A stretch of DNA of 64,000 nt from Astropecten irregularis (Eukaryota; Echinodermata; Asteroidea; Paxillosida; Astropectinidae), in contig OZ020244.1 of NCBI GenBank assembly GCA_963971285.1, forward strand, positions 32,922,001-32,986,000, in the 5' to 3' direction. Position 1 is the stretch's first letter, and each line of letters begins with the position of its first letter. Under the pieces are notes generated by a model. That model was not told the origin of the DNA and made no database searches. It saw only the letters and a program-made list of their open reading frames with translations. Positions 58,444 through 64,000 of this stretch are shown in pieces. Made by a program: the position numbers and the translations under genes.

Positions 58444-59302
58444 CATAGCAACGTGTGTTGGGTGTGTTGGTTGCGTATACTGAGAGCGCCACATTAATAT
58501 GCATAGAATTGCATGGTCGCCGACCGTTTGTTGTTGCATAGTCGCACACAGTGTGTGTCTGCATAGGCACATCGCGTGATGCCTGCTCCATACGTAATGT
58601 GTTGGACCAGCACATGGTTTTCATGACATCACAACTCACAAGCACTGACTTGCGCGTTGACCAATCAGCACCCAACTTGTTACAGATGCACGCAGGGTCA
58701 AAGTCTTGGTTCACGACGTTATATATTACCGGAACGTACGAACCGATTCTTCTCACTGACCCGCAAGCACGTACACATGTACACACTCTATAATAACGTC
58801 TTGGGAAACCTGTAAAGGCTGTGAGTTGCGTGCGCACCTCGTTATGTAGCGCTATGTCGTCTCCATGACGACACGCTGTTGAAAATGTATAATTACCGTC
58901 ACAGGCCGCGTAGGCCTGCATGCACAGACATGTACGTGTATGTGCCTGTCTTCGAATGCAACGCATGCGCAGTGTGTTTCCCCCCGTGTTGGGAGAGATT
59001 TTACACGATTTCCAAGACGTTATTATTGATTGCTCTGTGCGTATGTGTGTTCGGATCTGCCTGTACGTACGTGCGTGCCGGTCAGTGCGATTCGCGTATC
59101 CACACCAATAACCTCGTGAACCAAGACTAGCAGGGCCATTGTATTTTTGCAGGCACGTACGGAGCAAGCATCACACACAGTGAACGACTACACAACGACC
59201 AACGGTCGGCCATACAACATCTCCGGCGACCATGCAATTCTATGCATAATTATGTGGCGGTCTCAGTATACTCGACCAACAGACCCAACACATGTTGCTA
59301 TG
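58444..59302. mobile_element. Large foldback element, arms of about 120 bp plus imperfect inner arms
   Basis: The outer arms CATAGCAACGTGTGTTGGGT (58444) and CCCAACACATGTTGCTATG (ending 59302) are inverted copies. Pairing continues imperfectly through GCATAGAATTGCATGGTCGC on the left and its complement near 59230, through AGTCTTGGTTCACGA (about 58708) and its complement (about 59114), to TAATAACGTCTTGG (58791) and its complement near 59012. Only about 200 bp at the centre is unpaired. The long ORF across it on the minus strand (58427-59167) is a by-product of the palindrome. It lies in the presumed transketolase intron. Confidence 0.72.
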
Positions 59303-60399
59303 ATTATGATTTATGTTTTACTGCATTAATAGCGTGGGACGTTTAATGGTGCAAAGTGTAAAATATTGTTTAATAAAAAGGAGCACTGACGACATTGTAA
59401 GTAGGACTTGGAATTGACTGATTCAGTGATTGTGTTACAACGAATATTCAAATCCTCTGGTTTACAAATCCGGTACGACGAAACTAGGAATCTCGTTAAC
59501 GGATTTACAAATCCGTTGTTGCATTCAGAGATATTCACAGTCAGGTTAAAAAAGCAGTACATGTAGTTGCAGTAGTAGTAATGTATTGGTTTATAAGTTG
59601 CTGTTTGTTAGACTTGTGACAAAAACAACTTGGGCTTTATAATCATTGAAGGTGGACAGCGAGGCTAAAAACACGTCACCTGCATTCACGTTCAATCCGC
59701 TAGCACCATCTTCACTTCAGGGTTTTGGGGCACCGGTTCACATACTGCATGCAGCATTGGTCTAAACTTCTCGCTGGCGCTGGCCATAGTTTTTGTACTC
59801 AATATCAAAAATGTGGATACTGTCTACTTCCATGACTTGACAGATTTGGAAATTTGGTGCTGAAAGTAGGAATTGGATGAAAGCGGGCGTTATAAAAGGC
59901 ATATGACAGAATTTTGTTGAATACATGTAAGTAGATTCATTGCAACAATTGCATTGTAACCATTGTAACCAGTGTCTATAACTCCTCAAACGGCAACTTC
60001 CCCATGTCCAGATTTGCCCAGATTTTCTCATTTCATTTCACTTTGAAAACCTCAGACACATTCAAACTACTCAGAGCTATTAAATCAGCATTTTATAAAC
60101 CTCTATTCAGACCACTGAAAACATTGAAAGATCTTTTTCTGCAGAAAAAAAGCACAAAATCTTACGATCGTTGCAACTACAGTGTAGTACTTTTATAAAT
60201 ACCGGTAGGCCCACTGCTTTCTCTGTGAATTGTCAATTCAGTAACCAGTGCCATCACAAAGAGTTACATGTAAACACATTGGATTATGATTGGAAAAAAA
60301 CTGAGTTAATGGTTTTTCTTTGAAAAGAAATACTAAATATGGTGTCACTGCAATTTTCGTAATTTTTTTTTTTTAAGCACAGACAAAACAAACACAAAT
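59303..60399. other. No gene recognised (presumed transketolase intron)
   Basis: AT-rich sequence with only short ORFs. A perfect palindrome, AACGGATTTACAAATCCGTT, lies at 59498-59517 with a partial second copy just upstream. Confidence 0.45.
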
Positions 60400-60535
60400 C
60401 TGGAGGTCGCTGGTTGAATCCCGCTCCAGTCAGTTTTTCTTTGTTCACTTTTCATTTTTTTTCAATGACTTAAAATTAATCCAGTCAATTTCCCTTGTGA
60501 TTTTTAATTTGATAATTAAAAAAAAAACTGTTTTA
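60400..60535 (+). mobile_element. SINE-like fragment with a tRNA B-box-like motif, copy 2
   Basis: TCGCTGGTTGAATCCCGCTC resembles a tRNA T-arm. It is followed by TTTGTTCACTTTTCA, CAATGACTTAAA, CAATTTCCCTTGTGA, TTTGATAATTAA and an A-rich end. The same order is found at 50836-50945. Confidence 0.52.
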
Positions 60536-60544
60536 AAAAGTATG

Positions 60545-60827
60545 TTAATTAGGGTGTAGTGAATTTCAAAATTTGTTGAATTTCAAGTTCTGAATAGGCT
60601 AAAAGGATGTTTTGGCAATATATAAGACCTACCAGAGTGAAAAAAAAATTATCAAAAATATTTGGCCCAACCTAAAAATGGATTGAAAATTCGGTTAAAA
60701 AGTGCTGAGTCATGGTGAGTCAGCGTTTTGTTTTTTAGGTTTTTCAATAAAAGTTTCATTTCCGGTCGTGTTTTCTCAGATTTTTCTTTTGGATTTGCAG
60801 CAAGGTGACTTTGGGCAATACCTTTAA
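60545..60827. mobile_element. TTAA-bounded repeat, copy 1 of an inverted pair
   Basis: It is about 283 bp, with TTAA at 60545 and 60824. Landmarks are AGGGTGTAGTGAATTTC, GGCTAAAAGGATGTT, TATATAAGACCTACCAGAGTG, AACCTAAAAATGGATTGAAA and GGTGACTTTGGGCAATACC. The copy at 61935-62224 is the same sequence inverted. Confidence 0.75.
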
Positions 60828-60983
60828 CTTGTTTCACCGCATCCATTGATCTCCACATCATCAAGGTTGTCCATGCATATAACTTGACCACAATAGTTAC
60901 TAATCGTCTACGTCTATGAGCAACATTGGAATGTTTGGTGCAGACATACAGAGACAAAATTCTCTGTACCAATGTTAACCACT

Positions 60984-61118
60984 ATGAATGGCCGACAGGG
61001 CCTAATTGTTAGAGGGCAAGATTATCTTGATGACTACCTGACAAAGTATATAGCAAGTGTTGATTCAAACTCAGATCTTCCACAACTGCTTCAGGCAGAC
61101 ATGGAAAAGGAGGAGATG
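60984..61118 (+). CDS. Candidate first coding exon of an unidentified protein
   Basis: ATG at 60984 opens 45 codons ending at a possible donor GAGATG|GTAGGC (61118/61119, phase 0); read-through would stop at 61129. The peptide has a strongly protein-like composition, with GQDYLDDYLTKYIAS, SDLPQLLQADMEKEE and no low complexity. I do not recognise the family. Possible continuing segments are a short one after an acceptor at about 61463 (HQTFVAELHSLF) and one near 61642 (SLDQTSLPNQYQTFAKDRR), but their phases and boundaries are uncertain. The stretch lies between inverted copies of a TTAA-bounded repeat. It could be a nested gene, part of a downstream gene or a captured gene fragment. Confidence 0.38.
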
Positions 61119-61934
61119 GTAGGCCTATAGCATCAACCACAACCCAAGTGCACAGCTGCTCTTGCAGTTTTGTTCTACATGTAACTCTCCAGTAAATGAC
61201 TGACTATGGACTTGTATAGTAAAATACATCGTATAAAAACTAATCCTAACTTTCAGGAACTTTGTTTTCCTGAAAGTTACTGCTTAAATGAACAAGATCA
61301 CTGTTGTTTAAAGCTTTTTCTATGATGAATGAAGTTCCAGTCATCCTGGCAGTCAGGGAGATGTATACTTAGAGCTTTACAATTACATATGTACAGATGT
61401 CCAGAAGATGAAGATCAGACTCATAGGCCATGCGTGTAAATCTCTTATTTCTCGACCTCACAGCATCAAACATTCGTGGCTGAATTGCATTCCCTGTTTG
61501 TAAAAATTGCTTATTGTTCTTTGAAACTGCATATTAATTGGACATTTTTACAGAAGCGTGGTGCCAAATCTATATCACTTAAGCTGCTACATGAGAATAA
61601 ATCCCATTCGACACAAGCTAATTTTTTTTCTCACTTTTTCAGAGCTTATACTCTTACCAAGCCTGGACCAGACATCCCTACCAAACCAGTACCAAACATT
61701 TGCCAAGGATAGGAGGCATATATGTTTACATTATACTAGAACAGAGTAGACAGGGACTAGCATCTATTGTAGATGAAAACATTTTCCTGAAGCAGAACAT
61801 AGATGGATAGGCCTGCATGTCCTTTTAAAGTATGCACATGTGCTAAGCATAAGGACTTCAATTGATATTTAACATATTTTCTTTGATTCAAATCAATTAA
61901 AATGTATAGTTAATTAAATCATAAGTGAAACAAG
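61119..61934 (+). other. Possible intron/exon mixture downstream of the candidate exon
   Basis: It holds two weak exon-like segments (about 61464-61499 and 61642-61747) with pyrimidine-rich acceptors (CGACCTCACAG and CTCACTTTTTCAG). No clear gene model can be drawn from sequence alone. Confidence 0.3.
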
Positions 61935-62224
61935 TTAAAGGTATTGCCCAAAGTCACCTTGCTGCAAATCCAAAAGAAAAATCAGAGAAAACACGACCAG
62001 AAATTAAACTTTTATTGAAAACCTAAAAAACAATAAAATGCTTACTCACAATGACTCAGCACTATTTAACCGAATTTTCAATCCATTTTTAGGTTGGGCA
62101 AAATATTTTTGATAATTTTGTTTTCACTCTGGTAGGTCTTATATATTGCCAGAACATCCTTTTAGCCTATTCAGAGCTTCAAATTCCAGATTTTTTGAAA
62201 TTCACTACACCCTAAATTTGTTAA
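61935..62224. mobile_element. TTAA-bounded repeat, copy 2 of an inverted pair
   Basis: It is the reverse complement of the copy at 60545-60827. It begins TTAAAGGTATTGCCCAAAGT, contains CTCTGGTAGGTCTTATATA and ends ACTACACCCTAAATTTGTTAA. Several substitutions and small indels separate the copies. Together they enclose about 1.1 kb. Confidence 0.75.
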
Positions 62225-62490
62225 TATCTTCTCAATTATTTGTACTGTACATGTAGCTCTGTCATTCATTTCAGTACCAGTAAGTTGATTGGGACAAATG
62301 AAAATAGTACTGAGTTGCCTGCATCCATGCTAAATTATAATATAAACAGTTACATACAAACGTGTACAGTTGCAAACCCATGACCAGTAAAACCACCAGT
62401 AGATTTAGCATGGCACTACACAGACCCTCAACTGAAAATCTTTGGTTTTATGATGTACTGTACCCGGTGTACAGGAAATTATAACGTCTA

Positions 62491-62855
62491 AAGGCCTTTT
62501 CATACTGGACAAATCTCGGGGTTGACACGGGGTTGAAATCGGCGGCGATTCACACAGGAAAATTGGCAACCCGTTACCCGCGCCAACCCCGCGTCAACCC
62601 TGAGATTGACTTCAACCCGGGTTGAAGTAAACCCTGCTCAGGGTTGAGATTTTTCGCCCCGGGTTGAAAAAGGCAGTGTGAATTGAATCGGTTTGAGGTC
62701 GCCCCGGGTTGAAGGTGAGTTCGCGAGAGGCAAGTGTGAAACGACGCTCGGTTGAACGCGGGGTTGAAAAATCAAATTTCAACCCAGGGTGAGAATAAGT
62801 TCGCCCCGGATTGAGTTATGTGAAATTTGATTTGATTCCAGTGTGAAAAGTCCTT
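62491..62855. mobile_element. Non-autonomous DNA element packed with GGGTTGA/TCAACCC motifs
   Basis: Terminal inverted repeats AAGGCCTTTTCATACTGG (left) and CCAGTGTGAAAAGTCCTT (right) bound 365 bp. The GC-rich interior holds more than ten GGGTTGA or CAACCC motifs on both strands, several in CCCCGGGTTGA context. It has no ORF. Confidence 0.7.
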
Positions 62856-64000
62856 AAAAGGTTTAGGTGAAGATCTAAGAATCTGGAGAAGGTTTGTTTG
62901 CATTATATGACTTCCCTGAGCCTTTGAACGGAAAATGCTACAGTTAAGTACTGTCCATTATTGAAATTGACTTTCAGATGGCTTCATTATGGCGCACATA
63001 TTCTGCCCTTGCACTTTTTGCAGTAATTTCTTTTCAGGCCAGCACACTGGGCTACATCTAGCTAAAATTTACAAGCCCCTTTTTGTAGAATATATATATT
63101 TTTCTAGCCCGTAGTACGAACTAGTTACGGTAAATCATTGTACAGTTGACTCAAGTTGGAAGGGCATGCGGCCATTGGCTGAGGTGGCCATGGTTAAGAT
63201 CAGGGCCTGCTGTAGACATTTCTGGTTCTTCATCATTCAAATAACTAAAAGGGAATCTGATATTTTGTATAGGCCTATGTGATTAATTTGAAATAAGACA
63301 AAATCGGAGCTGATCTATTTTAATACATGTAAATTATGCAAATTGGTCTTGCTCTTCACTGATGTACACCATGTATTATGGCAAAATCAGAAAGTTTGTG
63401 GTAAACCTAGCTTAGAAGTGTACAGTACTGTCTAAACTCTACAGTCACTTGAATCTTGAATCACATGCAGAACAAGCTTTATGTGCACATTCTGATTGTG
63501 TGAAATTTGGAGTTCATTGGATTTGGAATCGTCTGATGTGTTTTTGGTGGTATTAAGATTTGCAGTTTCCTTGGTGATGACAGCATTTCAGGAGGAATAC
63601 ATGTAGCACTAGCAGCGTTAAATGTACTGTACAATGTATACATGTGCATTGAGCTTTCACATAGAAACTATCAGCTCTACAAAACATGGTCTTTGGAACT
63701 TTTTGGACCGCTGATATGGCTATCTATAGCAGTGGGCCAATTGTGTACACGAGCTAGAAAATCAATCATTTTGCTGTTTCCACCGCCCATATGCACAACC
63801 ATACATACTGGCCTACAGCCATTTCTGTGTTTCGCATGGGCATGAGTATGTACATGTATTTGTATACACTGTACATGTATTGATGGACGAGTGACGACGC
63901 TCCTGATAATTGTTTACGACAATTAATACACCGCTATTTCTCTGTACTGGGCCAATTGCATTTATGTTTGTTTTTCATATCATTCATAAAACATACGCGA
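62856..64000. other. No gene recognised
   Basis: AT-rich sequence with several TACATGTA-like words (for example near 63597 and 63850) and only short ORFs lacking recognisable domains. It may be intronic. Confidence 0.45.

Noticed and set aside
58427..59167. 246-codon minus-strand ORF and overlapping plus-strand ORFs
   Set aside because: They lie across a foldback element; the open frames reflect the palindrome and no domain is recognisable.
60652..60972. 106-codon minus-strand ORF
   Set aside because: Most of it lies within the TTAA-bounded repeat, whose inverted copy does not preserve the frame; no domain recognised.

Overview
This is eukaryotic nuclear DNA. It has spliced genes with GT-AG introns, AATAAA signals, a metazoan-type transketolase first exon, secreted Kazal-domain proteins and many short inverted-repeat transposons. 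AT-rich intergenic DNA, long poly-C tracts and frequent TACATGTA-like words fit a marine invertebrate. I cannot name the phylum from sequence alone.

Region 1 (1-43758). The first 43,009 bases are one uninterrupted 21-bp tandem array. In frame +1 it reads as exactly 2,048 heptads with consensus V-E-P-T-D-A-P, and every point I checked keeps the same register. It is the 3' part of one enormous coding exon whose 5' end lies outside the window. The frame +1 ORF contains no Met, so Met-seeking ORF callers miss it and report only shadow ORFs in other frames. The exon ends at a GTAAG donor (43009/43010). After a 567-bp phase-1 intron it joins a short last exon encoding a complete six-cysteine Kazal domain, stop at 43756-43758. 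The product is predicted to be a giant, acidic, Pro/Thr-rich disordered stalk of at least 14,396 residues, capped C-terminally by a protease-inhibitor-type domain. The array is built by nested segmental duplications, all exact multiples of 21 bp.

Region 2 (43759-49322). The 3' UTR of gene 1, then intergenic DNA crowded with small non-autonomous DNA transposons (TTAA-flanked MITEs, foldback elements) and poly-C/poly-G-rich repeats.

Region 3 (49323-54650). A second Kazal gene: TATA box, non-coding exon 1, a signal-peptide exon beginning exactly at its ATG, a Kazal exon, and a last exon encoding sixteen 11-residue Q/D-rich repeats and a Ser/Glu/Asp-rich tail. It is predicted to make a secreted acidic protein of 448 aa. 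Both Kazal genes attach the domain through phase-1 introns to independently expanded acidic repeats, so this may be a locus of Kazal proteins with rapidly evolving low-complexity partners.

Region 4 (54651-64000). More inverted-repeat elements, the first coding exon of transketolase (57799-57917, + strand) followed by a long intron or the window edge, and a candidate first exon of an unidentified protein (60984-61118) lying between two oppositely oriented copies of a TTAA-bounded repeat. The rest is non-coding as far as I can see.
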